DNA from: Yersinia enterocolitica subsp. enterocolitica
Lineage (GTDB): Bacteria; Pseudomonadota; Gammaproteobacteria; Enterobacterales; Enterobacteriaceae
Direction: 5' to 3'
DNA length: 64,000 bases
Assembly: GCF_901472495.1 (NCBI RefSeq)
Contig: NZ_LR590469.1
Coordinates: 3,596,001 to 3,660,000 of the forward strand
Position numbers and translations under genes: made by a program. Shown here piece by piece: positions 49,545-57,500 of this stretch (position 1 is the first letter of the stretch; the number at the start of each line of letters is the position of its first letter). The notes beneath the pieces are model-generated. The model had not been told where the DNA came from and ran no database searches. It saw only the letters and a program-made list of their open reading frames with translations.

Positions 49545-49811
49545 ATGGGTGGTATAAGTATTTGGCAGTTATTAATCATTGCCGTGATTGTTGTTCTGCT
49601 ATTTGGTACTAACAAACTGCGGACATTAGGGTCAGATCTGGGCGCATCCATCAAAGGTTTTAAAAAGGCGATGGGTGATGAGCCACAAACTCCGCCAACT
49701 GACGCTAATAAAACCAGTAACGATGCTGACTTTGCCAAATCGATTACTGAAAAACAGCAGCCAGTTGCTAAAGCTGAAGAGTCTAAGAGTCACGACAAAG
49801 AGCAGGGATAA
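49545..49811 (+). CDS. tatA: Twin-arginine translocase subunit TatA
   Basis: An 88-residue protein: N-terminal membrane helix (GGISIWQLLIIAVIVVLLFG), FGTNKLRTLGSDLGASIKGFKKAMGD amphipathic helix, and an acidic tail. It forms the pore-like oligomers that carry folded twin-arginine proteins. ATG 49545 (MGGISIWQ) matches E. coli; the upstream in-frame codon at 49524 does not. First of tatABC. Confidence 0.97.
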   Translation: MGGISIWQLLIIAVIVVLLFGTNKLRTLGSDLGASIKGFKKAMGDEPQTPPTDANKTSNDADFAKSITEKQQPVAKAEESKSHDKEQG

Positions 49812-49814
49812 GCT

Positions 49815-50471
49815 GTGTTCGACATCGGGTTTAGTGAACTGCTGCTGGTTCTTGTGATAGGCCTGGTCGTACTCGGGCCAGAACGGCTACCGGTTGCTGT
49901 TAGAACTGTTGCGGGTTGGATTCGTACATTGCGCTCACTTGCGGCCACTGTGCAAAACGAATTAGCGCAAGAGCTTAAGATTCAAGAGTTGCAAGACAGC
50001 CTGAAAAAAGCAGAAGAAGCCGGTTTGCAGAACCTGACACCAGAGCTGAAAGCCTCAATGGATGAACTCAAAGAGGCCGCTGAGGCACTGAAACGTTCAT
50101 ATCATTTCGACATTGGTTCGGAAGCACCTCACACGATCCATAATCCGCTCGTTACCGAACCGGAAGCTATTCATGATGGTGTTACGCCCGCCGAGTCTGC
50201 AACGAAGGCTCAAGCATCACCTCAAGCACCGGTTACTGACGTTGATAAAACTGTCACCCCGACAGCGGTTGAAACCGCCTCTAATAACAATGAGAAACCC
50301 ATTGTTCAGGTTGAGACATTTTCTGCGTCTATCTCTTCTGTAGATAGAGAGCCGGTTCTTGTTACGAACACACCCGTAACTAAGGTACAAACGGCTACAG
50401 TGGACACCCATAGCACAGATTCACACGGTGCTGACCAACCTCGAACTCACCAACCTGGCGGCGATCGGTAA
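49815..50471 (+). CDS. tatB: Twin-arginine translocase subunit TatB
   Basis: A 218-residue protein (E. coli 171): membrane helix (FDIGFSELLLVLVIGLVVLGPERLP), amphipathic helices and a long, variable, Thr/Pro/Val-rich tail (from about residue 100). It forms the substrate receptor with TatC. The start is GTG, 3 bp after tatA. The tail is longer than in E. coli, as is common for this part. Confidence 0.96.
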   Translation: MFDIGFSELLLVLVIGLVVLGPERLPVAVRTVAGWIRTLRSLAATVQNELAQELKIQELQDSLKKAEEAGLQNLTPELKASMDELKEAAEALKRSYHFDIGSEAPHTIHNPLVTEPEAIHDGVTPAESATKAQASPQAPVTDVDKTVTPTAVETASNNNEKPIVQVETFSASISSVDREPVLVTNTPVTKVQTATVDTHSTDSHGADQPRTHQPGGDR

Positions 50472-50473
50472 AC

Positions 50474-51253
50474 ATGGCTGTTGATGATACCCAACCCCTT
50501 ATTACTCATTTAATAGAACTGCGTAAGCGGCTATTGAATTGCATCATCACTATTTTAGTGGTTTTTTTCGTATTGGTTTTTTTTGCCAATGATATCTACC
50601 ACCTGGTTTCAGCACCGTTGATCAAACAACTGCCTGTTGGTTCCAGTATGATCGCAACAGATGTCGCATCACCGTTCTTTACCCCGATTAAATTGACCAT
50701 GATGGTCTCGGTGTTTGTTTCAGCGCCGATGATCCTCTATCAGGTTTGGGCATTTATAGCCCCTGCGCTGTATAAACATGAGCGCCGCTTGATGGTCCCG
50801 CTGCTGATATCTAGTAGCTTCTTATTTTATCTGGGAATGGCATTTGCCTACTTTGTTGTTTTCCCGTTAGCTTTTGGTTTTTTTGCCAAAACAGCGCCTG
50901 AAAGTGTGCTTATCGCAACGGATATCACTAAATACCTTGATTTTGTTATGGCACTTTTTATGGCTTTTGGTATTTCTTTCGAAGTACCGATTGCGATAAT
51001 TCTTCTGTGCTGGGCTGGGGTGACAACGCCTGAAGCATTGAAGAAAAAACGCCCTTATGTGTTTGTTGGTGCTTTTGTTGTGGGGATGCTTCTCACCCCA
51101 CCAGATGTGTTATCACAAACATTATTAGCGATTCCGATGTATCTGTTATTTGAAGTGGGTGTATTCTTTGCTCGCTTCTACACAGGCAAACAACGGCGTT
51201 CAGATGTTGAGGAAGAGGATGAAGAAGTCGATAATCATCCTAAAGAGTCTTAA
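50474..51253 (+). CDS. tatC: Twin-arginine translocase subunit TatC
   Basis: A 259-residue protein with six membrane helices; N-terminal DTQPLITHLIELRKRLLNC and the block SSSFLFYLGMAFAYFVVFPLAFGFF are typical, and the first periplasmic loop has the conserved FFTPIKL. It recognises the twin-arginine signal. Two bases after tatB. Confidence 0.97.
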   Translation: MAVDDTQPLITHLIELRKRLLNCIITILVVFFVLVFFANDIYHLVSAPLIKQLPVGSSMIATDVASPFFTPIKLTMMVSVFVSAPMILYQVWAFIAPALYKHERRLMVPLLISSSFLFYLGMAFAYFVVFPLAFGFFAKTAPESVLIATDITKYLDFVMALFMAFGISFEVPIAIILLCWAGVTTPEALKKKRPYVFVGAFVVGMLLTPPDVLSQTLLAIPMYLLFEVGVFFARFYTGKQRRSDVEEEDEEVDNHPKES

Positions 51254-51273
51254 ATTTCTACTTTGATATTTTA

Positions 51274-51299
51274 GCCGCCCTCTGGGCGGCTTCTGTTTT
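51274..51299 (+). terminator. Terminator after tatC
   Basis: GCCGCCC (51274-51280), loop TCT, GGGCGGC (51284-51290), then TTCTGTTTT. It lies in the 55-bp gap before tatD, so tatD may rely on read-through or a promoter within tatC. Confidence 0.7.
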
Positions 51300-51308
51300 G
51301 GGACACTT

Positions 51309-52091
51309 ATGTTTGATATCGGTGTGAACTTAACCAGCTCACAATTTACAAAAGACTGTCCTCAAGTCGTGGCTCGGGCAAAAGAGGCTGGTGTTGCCGG
51401 TATGCTGATTACCGGTACAAATGCTGAAGAGAGTCAGGCAGCCCTTGAGCTTGCAATAGCTTATCCGGACTATTGCTGGTCAACCGCAGGTGTTCATCCC
51501 CATCATGCGAGCAGTTGGCAAATAGATGTGGAACAGCAAATCAGGGCATTGGCAGCCCATGTCAGTGTGGTTGCCATTGGTGAATGTGGCCTGGATTTTA
51601 ATCGCAATTTCTCTACTCCAGTTGAGCAAGAAGTTGCCTTTACAGCACAGTTAGCCTTGGCTGCTGAACTTTCTTTGCCGGTATTCCTGCATTGCCGAGA
51701 GGCACATGATCGTTTCATCACTCTACTTTCACCCTGGCTAGATAAAATCCCCGCAGCTGTTGTGCATTGTTTTACCGGTACTGCTGATGAATTGGATTCC
51801 TGTCTGGCATTGGGCTTATCTATCGGTATCACCGGTTGGGTTTGCGATGAACGCCGTGGCCTTGCGCTGAGGGCGTTATTGCCGCGTATTCCTGCCCAAC
51901 AATTGCTGTTAGAAACTGATGCCCCATATTTATTGCCGCGGGATATACATCCTAAACCTGCATCTCGCCGCAATGAACCCTGCTTTCTGCCTCATATCGT
52001 CCAGCAGGTTGCTGTCTGGCGACAAGAAGACCCTCAATGGCTGGGACAGAAAACTGATGAAAACGCCCGCCGGATTTTCCGGTTGGTTTGA
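51309..52091 (+). CDS. tatD: TatD-family metal-dependent DNase
   Basis: A 260-residue TIM-barrel hydrolase. IGECGLDFNRNFSTP, VFLHCREAHDRF, VVHCFTGT and LETDAPYLLPR carry the metal ligands (the N-terminal HxH-type site is DIGVNLTSSQF, as in TatD). TatD acts as a 3'-5' exonuclease in DNA repair and is not needed for Tat export. It precedes hemB by 14 bp. Confidence 0.95.
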   Translation: MFDIGVNLTSSQFTKDCPQVVARAKEAGVAGMLITGTNAEESQAALELAIAYPDYCWSTAGVHPHHASSWQIDVEQQIRALAAHVSVVAIGECGLDFNRNFSTPVEQEVAFTAQLALAAELSLPVFLHCREAHDRFITLLSPWLDKIPAAVVHCFTGTADELDSCLALGLSIGITGWVCDERRGLALRALLPRIPAQQLLLETDAPYLLPRDIHPKPASRRNEPCFLPHIVQQVAVWRQEDPQWLGQKTDENARRIFRLV

Positions 52092-52105
52092 GTTAGGAGA
52101 ACAAT

Positions 52106-53128
52106 ATGAGCTATGCATTTCCGGGCACCTTCCCTGGTCGCCGTATGCGCCGTGTGCGCCGTCATGATTTCAGTCGTCGACTGGTCGCTGAAAATCAGCT
52201 GACAGTTAATGATTTGATCTATCCGGTGTTTGTTATGGAAGGAAACAACCATCAGCAAGCCGTTTCGTCTATGCCGGGTGTCTCGCGTATGACGATTGAT
52301 TTGTTGGTGAAAGAAGCTGAGGCTATTGCCAAGCTTGGCGTCCCGGTCATATCGTTATTCCCGGTCATTGAACCAGGTATGAAGTCACTACACGCGGAAG
52401 AAGCTTATAACCCGAATGGCCTGGTACAACGTACTGTACGTGCATTAAAAGACGCTGTACCAGAGTTAGGTATTCTTACGGATGTTGCCCTCGACCCATA
52501 CACAACCCATGGGCAAGACGGTGTGATTGATGCTGATGGTTATGTCATTAACGATATCACCAAAGAAATTTTAGTGCGTCAGGCCTTATCACATGCAGAC
52601 GCTGGCGCAGAGATTGTTGCCCCGAGCGATATGATGGATGGCCGCATTGGTGCTATTCGCGATAAGTTAGAACTTCAAGGGCTGGTACATACACAAATCA
52701 TGGCTTATTCAGCCAAGTATGCCTCTTGTTATTATGGCCCATTCCGCGATGCAATTGGCTCCAGTAGCAATTTGAAAGGTGGCAATAAAAAAACCTATCA
52801 AATGGACCCGGCCAATAGCGATGAAGCGTTGCAAGAAATCGCTCAGGACTTGCAGGAAGGGGCGGATATGGTGATGGTTAAACCGGGTATGCCATATTTG
52901 GATGTGGTGCGCCGGGTGAAAGATACCTTTGGGGTTCCGACCTTTGCCTATCAGGTTTCTGGTGAATATGCGATGCATATGGCTGCAATACAAAATGGCT
53001 GGCTGCAAGAGAAACCGACGGTAATGGAGTCACTATTGTGCTTTAAACGCGCGGGTGCGGATGGGGTATTAACCTATTTTGCTAAGCAAGTCGCACAATG
53101 GCTGCATGACGATCAGATGCAGCGTTAA
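52106..53128 (+). CDS. hemB: Delta-aminolevulinic acid dehydratase (porphobilinogen synthase), magnesium type
   Basis: A 340-residue HemB. Catalytic lysines are in AYSAKYASCYYGPFRDA and, as Schiff base, MVKPGMPYLD (near residue 260). The metal loop reads DVALDPYTTHGQDG, without the three zinc cysteines seen in E. coli (DTCFCEYTSHGHCG); this is the Mg-dependent Pseudomonas type. It condenses two 5-aminolevulinate into porphobilinogen. In E. coli hemB is elsewhere; here it lies between tatD and rfaH. Confidence 0.96.
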   Translation: MSYAFPGTFPGRRMRRVRRHDFSRRLVAENQLTVNDLIYPVFVMEGNNHQQAVSSMPGVSRMTIDLLVKEAEAIAKLGVPVISLFPVIEPGMKSLHAEEAYNPNGLVQRTVRALKDAVPELGILTDVALDPYTTHGQDGVIDADGYVINDITKEILVRQALSHADAGAEIVAPSDMMDGRIGAIRDKLELQGLVHTQIMAYSAKYASCYYGPFRDAIGSSSNLKGGNKKTYQMDPANSDEALQEIAQDLQEGADMVMVKPGMPYLDVVRRVKDTFGVPTFAYQVSGEYAMHMAAIQNGWLQEKPTVMESLLCFKRAGADGVLTYFAKQVAQWLHDDQMQR

Positions 53129-53170
53129 CCGTTTGGTTATCAAGAAGATTGGTTATCAATAATAAGTACT

Positions 53171-53196
53171 AAGGTAGGCACTGAAATACCTACCTT
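53171..53196. terminator. Hairpin between convergent hemB and rfaH
   Basis: AAGGTAGG (53171-53178) and CCTACCTT (53189-53196) form an 8-bp stem with a 10-nt loop. No clear U-run on either side, so termination is uncertain. Confidence 0.45.
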
Positions 53197-53216
53197 GGCA
53201 CTGTGAGTTAAGTATC

Positions 53217-53705
53217 TTATTGTTTTTCGAATTGACGATTATCCAGGCTTTGTAATACTGGGCTATTGAGCATATTCAGTAATAGCATTGAGCGTGCCTC
53301 GCCATCTGGTTCGGTATAAATTGCCTGTAACCCAGCAAAAACCCCCTCTTTAATAATCACGGTATCACCAGGCGTAGGTATCTCTGGCGCAATGATTTTA
53401 TCCGTTGTATGAGATTGCATTTCGCTAATAACCGTTGCCGGAATGACCGCAGGTTGTACACCAAACCTGACAAAGTGGCTTACACCTCGGGTGGCACTTA
53501 TCGTTGTGGTATGAATATGTTCCGGATCAAACTCCACAAATAGATAATTCGGGAATAATGCTTCCGTGGTTTCAATTCGTTTTCCGCGCATTATCTTTTC
53601 GATAGTGACGATCGGTGTCCAGCAATTCACTTCTTGCCGCTCTAAGTGTTCTTTAGCGCGCAAAAGCTGACCACGTTTACAATATAATAAATGCCAATGT
53701 TTCAT
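53217..53705 (-). CDS. rfaH: Transcription antiterminator RfaH
   Basis: A 162-residue NusG paralog, identical in length to E. coli RfaH. N-terminal NGN domain (MKHWHLLYCKRGQLLRAKEHLERQEVNCWTP; FPNYLFVEF) and a C-terminal KOW region (GDTVIIKEGVFAGLQAIYTEPDGEARSMLLLNMLN). It is recruited at ops sites to extend long operons for LPS, capsule and virulence; no ops target is seen in this window. Confidence 0.96.
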   Translation of the reverse strand: MKHWHLLYCKRGQLLRAKEHLERQEVNCWTPIVTIEKIMRGKRIETTEALFPNYLFVEFDPEHIHTTTISATRGVSHFVRFGVQPAVIPATVISEMQSHTTDKIIAPEIPTPGDTVIIKEGVFAGLQAIYTEPDGEARSMLLLNMLNSPVLQSLDNRQFEKQ

Positions 53706-53973
53706 AATTTCATATGCCTTTAGGTACTACTTGGCAGCATAGCAAAAGTGGGGATACATATACAGTGAGCAAAAAAAAACGTCATTTGATATATATATTT
53801 GTTATGTAAAGAGTTAGCTATATTTTATATCGACAACATTCTATCGGTGCTGGTAAATGTTAATGCCAAATAGCAGCATGCTATTTTTTCGAGTTGGCCT
53901 GCATTCATTTTTAACAAAAAGACAGCAACTGCTATAAAGACAGCCTATAATGGCGCATTACCTAGCCGCCGAA

Positions 53974-55470
53974 ATGATCAGCATGAAATACCGTGACTTA
54001 CGTGACTTCCTCTCGTTGCTGGAACAGAGGGGCGAACTTAAACGAATTAGCCAGCCTATTGATCCCTATCTGGAAATGACAGAAATAGCCGATCGTACTT
54101 TGCGAGCTGGCGGGCCTGCATTGCTTTTTGAGAATCCGAAGGGCTATAACATGCCCGTACTGTGTAACCTGTTTGGTACGGCTAAGCGGGTTGCGATGGG
54201 GATGGGGCAAGAAGATGTCAGTGCATTGCGAGATGTCGGCAAGCTATTGGCTTTCCTGAAAGAACCTGATCCGCCGAAAGGTTTTCGTGACCTGTTCGAT
54301 AAGCTGCCTAAATTTAAGCAGGTATTGAATATGCCGACGAAATGCTTGAGCTCCGCCCCGTGCCAAGAGCAAGTGTGGGAAGGGGAGGATGTCGATCTGA
54401 GCCGAATCCCTGTTATGCACTGTTGGCCTGAAGATGCTGCCCCATTAGTCTCTTGGGGGCTAACGGTGACTCGCGGGCCGCATAAAGAGCGGCAGAATCT
54501 GGGCATTTATCGCCAGCAAGTGTTGGGTAAAAACAAGTTAATTATGCGCTGGCTTTCCCACCGAGGTGGCGCTTTAGACTATCAAGAATGGTGCGAAGCG
54601 CATCCTGGTGAACGTTTCCCGGTTGCCGTCGCGTTGGGTGCTGATCCTGCGACTATTTTGGCTGCGGTAACGCCCGTGCCAGATACTTTATCTGAATATG
54701 CTTTTGCCGGCTTATTGCGTGGGCATAAAACCGAAGTCGTAAAGTGTCTTTCCAACTCACTTGAAGTTCCTGCAAGTGCAGAAATTGTATTGGAAGGATA
54801 TATTGAGCAGGGTGAGATGGCACCGGAAGGCCCTTATGGTGACCATACCGGTTATTATAACGAGATTGATAGCTTCCCTGTCTTTACCGTCACACATATT
54901 ACCCAACGCAAAGACGCGATTTATCATTCAACCTATACTGGTCGTCCACCCGATGAACCGGCGGTAATGGGCGTTGCGCTGAACGAAGTATTTGTTCCTA
55001 TTTTGCAAAAGCAATTCCCAGAGATTGTTGATTTTTATCTGCCGCCAGAAGGCTGTTCATACCGTTTGGCTGTGGTGACCATCAAGAAACAGTATGCTGG
55101 TCATGCTAAACGCGTGATGATGGGTGTTTGGTCGTTTTTACGCCAGTTTATGTATACGAAATTTGTTATTGTTTGTGACGATGATATTAACGCCCGTGAT
55201 TGGAATGATGTTATTTGGGCGATTACGACCCGAATGGACCCGTCGCGCGATACGGTGTTAATTGAAAATACACCAATAGATTATTTGGATTTCGCCTCAC
55301 CGGTTTCCGGTTTGGGATCGAAAATGGGGCTGGATGCCACCAACAAATGGCCAGCTGAGACTCCGCGTGAATGGGGGCGTCCAATTAAAATGGATGAAGA
55401 AGTCCGCGCCCGCGTTGATGCTATTTGGGACGAGCTCGCCATTTTCAGTGACAAAGAGACGAAACGCTAA
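53974..55470 (+). CDS. ubiD: 3-Octaprenyl-4-hydroxybenzoate decarboxylase UbiD
   Basis: A 498-residue protein, E. coli length 497. GPALLFENPKGYNMPVLCNLFGTAKRVAMGMG, GLTVTRGPHKERQNLGIYRQQ and EGYIEQGEMAPEGPYGDHTGYYNE are UbiD blocks that bind prenylated FMN (made by UbiX) and hold the catalytic Glu/Arg. It decarboxylates the ubiquinone precursor. ATG 53974 (MISMKYRDLRDFL) is chosen; ATG 53983 gives the E. coli-like start MKYRDLRDFL and 53950 is possible but unsupported. Confidence 0.96.
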   Translation: MISMKYRDLRDFLSLLEQRGELKRISQPIDPYLEMTEIADRTLRAGGPALLFENPKGYNMPVLCNLFGTAKRVAMGMGQEDVSALRDVGKLLAFLKEPDPPKGFRDLFDKLPKFKQVLNMPTKCLSSAPCQEQVWEGEDVDLSRIPVMHCWPEDAAPLVSWGLTVTRGPHKERQNLGIYRQQVLGKNKLIMRWLSHRGGALDYQEWCEAHPGERFPVAVALGADPATILAAVTPVPDTLSEYAFAGLLRGHKTEVVKCLSNSLEVPASAEIVLEGYIEQGEMAPEGPYGDHTGYYNEIDSFPVFTVTHITQRKDAIYHSTYTGRPPDEPAVMGVALNEVFVPILQKQFPEIVDFYLPPEGCSYRLAVVTIKKQYAGHAKRVMMGVWSFLRQFMYTKFVIVCDDDINARDWNDVIWAITTRMDPSRDTVLIENTPIDYLDFASPVSGLGSKMGLDATNKWPAETPREWGRPIKMDEEVRARVDAIWDELAIFSDKETKR

Positions 55471-55524
55471 CCGGCGTCCATTTTGTCCTTAGTTTTGCAT
55501 TTGATGACCCGACAGAGGGAAGGC

Positions 55525-56226
55525 ATGACAACTTTAAGCTGTAAAGTAACCTCCGTAGAGGCCATTACCGATACGGTGTACCGGGTGCAATTGGTACCTG
55601 CATCTGCATTTTCTTTCCGTGCTGGGCAGTATTTGATGGTTGTGATGGATGAGCGCGATAAGCGTCCATTCTCTATGGCATCCACGCCACTGCAAAAAGA
55701 CTCCATTGAGCTGCATATCGGGGCTTCGGAGCTGAATTTATACGCCATGGCGGTAATGGACCGAATTCTGCAAGAGAAAACGTTGGATGTGGACATTCCT
55801 CACGGTGAGGCATGGTTCCGCGAGGGCAGTCATCGTCCACTGATACTGATTGCAGGCGGTACCGGTTTTTCCTATGCGCGTTCAATTTTGTTGGCGGCGT
55901 TAGCAGAACAACCTGATCGTGAAGTTTCTATCTATTGGGGTGGGCGCGAAGCTGTGCATTTATATGACCTCAGCGAATTAGAAGCGCTGTCGATTCAGTA
56001 TCCGCAGTTGAAAGTTATCCCTGTAGTTGAGCAACCAGAAGAAGGCTGGCGTGGTCGAACCGGAACTGTGCTAAGTGCCGTATTGCAAGATTATGGTTCT
56101 CTTGCTGAGCAGGATATTTATATTGCAGGTCGTTTTGAAATGGCAAAGATTGCTCGTGAGCGTTTTTGTGCCGAGCGTGGTGCACTGGAAGCGCATATCT
56201 ATGGTGATGCTTTCGCTTTTATCTAA
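55525..56226 (+). CDS. fre: NAD(P)H-flavin reductase Fre
   Basis: A 233-residue ferredoxin-reductase fold protein, E. coli length. RPFSMASTP binds flavin and LIAGGTGFSYARSIL binds the nicotinamide nucleotide. It makes free reduced flavin, probably also for UbiX/UbiD chemistry next door. ATG 55525 has GAGGGAAGG upstream; the codon at 55483 is not supported. Confidence 0.96.
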   Translation: MTTLSCKVTSVEAITDTVYRVQLVPASAFSFRAGQYLMVVMDERDKRPFSMASTPLQKDSIELHIGASELNLYAMAVMDRILQEKTLDVDIPHGEAWFREGSHRPLILIAGGTGFSYARSILLAALAEQPDREVSIYWGGREAVHLYDLSELEALSIQYPQLKVIPVVEQPEEGWRGRTGTVLSAVLQDYGSLAEQDIYIAGRFEMAKIARERFCAERGALEAHIYGDAFAFI

Positions 56227-56240
56227 GTAAAACGGCAGAT

Positions 56241-56266
56241 AAAAAAGCCCGCCCCTGACAGGCGGG
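56241..56266 (-). terminator. Terminator of fadBA (minus strand), also after fre
   Basis: On the minus strand CCCGCC, loop TGTCAGG, GGCGGG is followed by CTTTTTT (plus 56241-56247). It ends the fadBA transcript and faces the end of convergent fre. Confidence 0.85.
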
Positions 56267-56325
56267 AAAACGGCAACTAAACTCTGGTTATCAGGGCCTG
56301 TATTCAGGCCCTAAATGTTTTTGGG

Positions 56326-57489
56326 TTATACGCGCTCAAAGATGGTAGCAATGCCTTGGCCTAAGCCGATACACATGGTTGCCAGACCGAATTGCACGTC
56401 ACGTCGCTCCATCAGATTGAGTAACGTGGTAGAAATACGCGCTCCTGAGCAGCCCAATGGATGACCGAGTGCAATGGCTCCCCCATTCAGGTTTACCTTA
56501 TCATCTATGCTCTCCAACAAACCCAAGCCTTTCAGGCAAGCCAGTGACTGAGCAGCAAACGCCTCATTTAATTCAAATAACCCAATATCTTCGAGCTTAA
56601 GCCCTGCACGTTTTAGTGCCAGTTGGCTGGCGGGTACTGGGCCATATCCCATAATTGATGGGTCGCAGCCGACGACAGCCATTGAGCGAATACGGGCGCG
56701 TGGTGTTAAACCTAATGATTTTGCTCGGGATTCGCTCATGATAAGCATGGCAGAGGCACCATCGGAAAGTGCTGATGATGTCCCTGCGGTTACTGTGCCA
56801 TTCACCGGGTCAAAGGCTGGACGCAAAGCTGCTAGCCCAGCCAGATTGGTCTCTGGGCGAATAACTTCATCGAAATCAAAGCGTTTTAATATGCCATCAG
56901 CATCATGCCCATTGGTGGCGACAATCTCTTTAGCAAAATGGCCCGCCTGAGTAGCAGCATAAGCGCGCTGATGGGAGCGTACCGCAAACTCATCTTGTGA
57001 CTGGCGACTGATATTGTGGATTTTTGCCAGCATTTCAGCTGTTAACCCCATCATACCGGCTGCTTTAGCTACCGTGCGGCCCATGCCTGGATGGAAGTCC
57101 ACGCCATGATTCATCGGCACGTGGCCCATATGTTCTACGCCACCAATCAAACTGACTTGTGCATCACCCACCATGATAGCCCGAGCTCCATCATGCAAAG
57201 CTTGCATCGAGGACCCACACAAGCGGTTAACTGTTACCGCCGGGACACTATGGGGAATTTCTGCCAGCAAAGACGCATTGCGGGCGATGTTAAAACCCTG
57301 CTCTAGCGTTTGTTGCACACAGCCCCAATAGATGTCGTCGATTTCGGCGGAATTCAGCTCAGGGTTGCGGCTCAGCACTTCACGCATTAAGTGCGCGGAG
57401 AGGTCTTCTGCCCGAACCTGTCGGAATGCACCGCCTTTGGAGCGGCCCATCGGTGTACGGACGGCATCAATAATGACTACATTTTCCAT
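56326..57489 (-). CDS. fadA: 3-Ketoacyl-CoA thiolase FadA
   Basis: A 387-residue thiolase, E. coli length. The nucleophile is in TVNRLCGSSMQALHDGARAI, with the late blocks NGGAIALGHPLGCSGARI and CIGLGQGIATIFE. It is the beta subunit of the aerobic fatty-acid oxidation complex and releases acetyl-CoA. ATG 57489 (MENVVIIDAVRTPMG) matches E. coli; it is 11 bp after fadB. Confidence 0.97.
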   Translation of the reverse strand: MENVVIIDAVRTPMGRSKGGAFRQVRAEDLSAHLMREVLSRNPELNSAEIDDIYWGCVQQTLEQGFNIARNASLLAEIPHSVPAVTVNRLCGSSMQALHDGARAIMVGDAQVSLIGGVEHMGHVPMNHGVDFHPGMGRTVAKAAGMMGLTAEMLAKIHNISRQSQDEFAVRSHQRAYAATQAGHFAKEIVATNGHDADGILKRFDFDEVIRPETNLAGLAALRPAFDPVNGTVTAGTSSALSDGASAMLIMSESRAKSLGLTPRARIRSMAVVGCDPSIMGYGPVPASQLALKRAGLKLEDIGLFELNEAFAAQSLACLKGLGLLESIDDKVNLNGGAIALGHPLGCSGARISTTLLNLMERRDVQFGLATMCIGLGQGIATIFERV

Positions 57490-57500
57490 GTTTTCAGACC

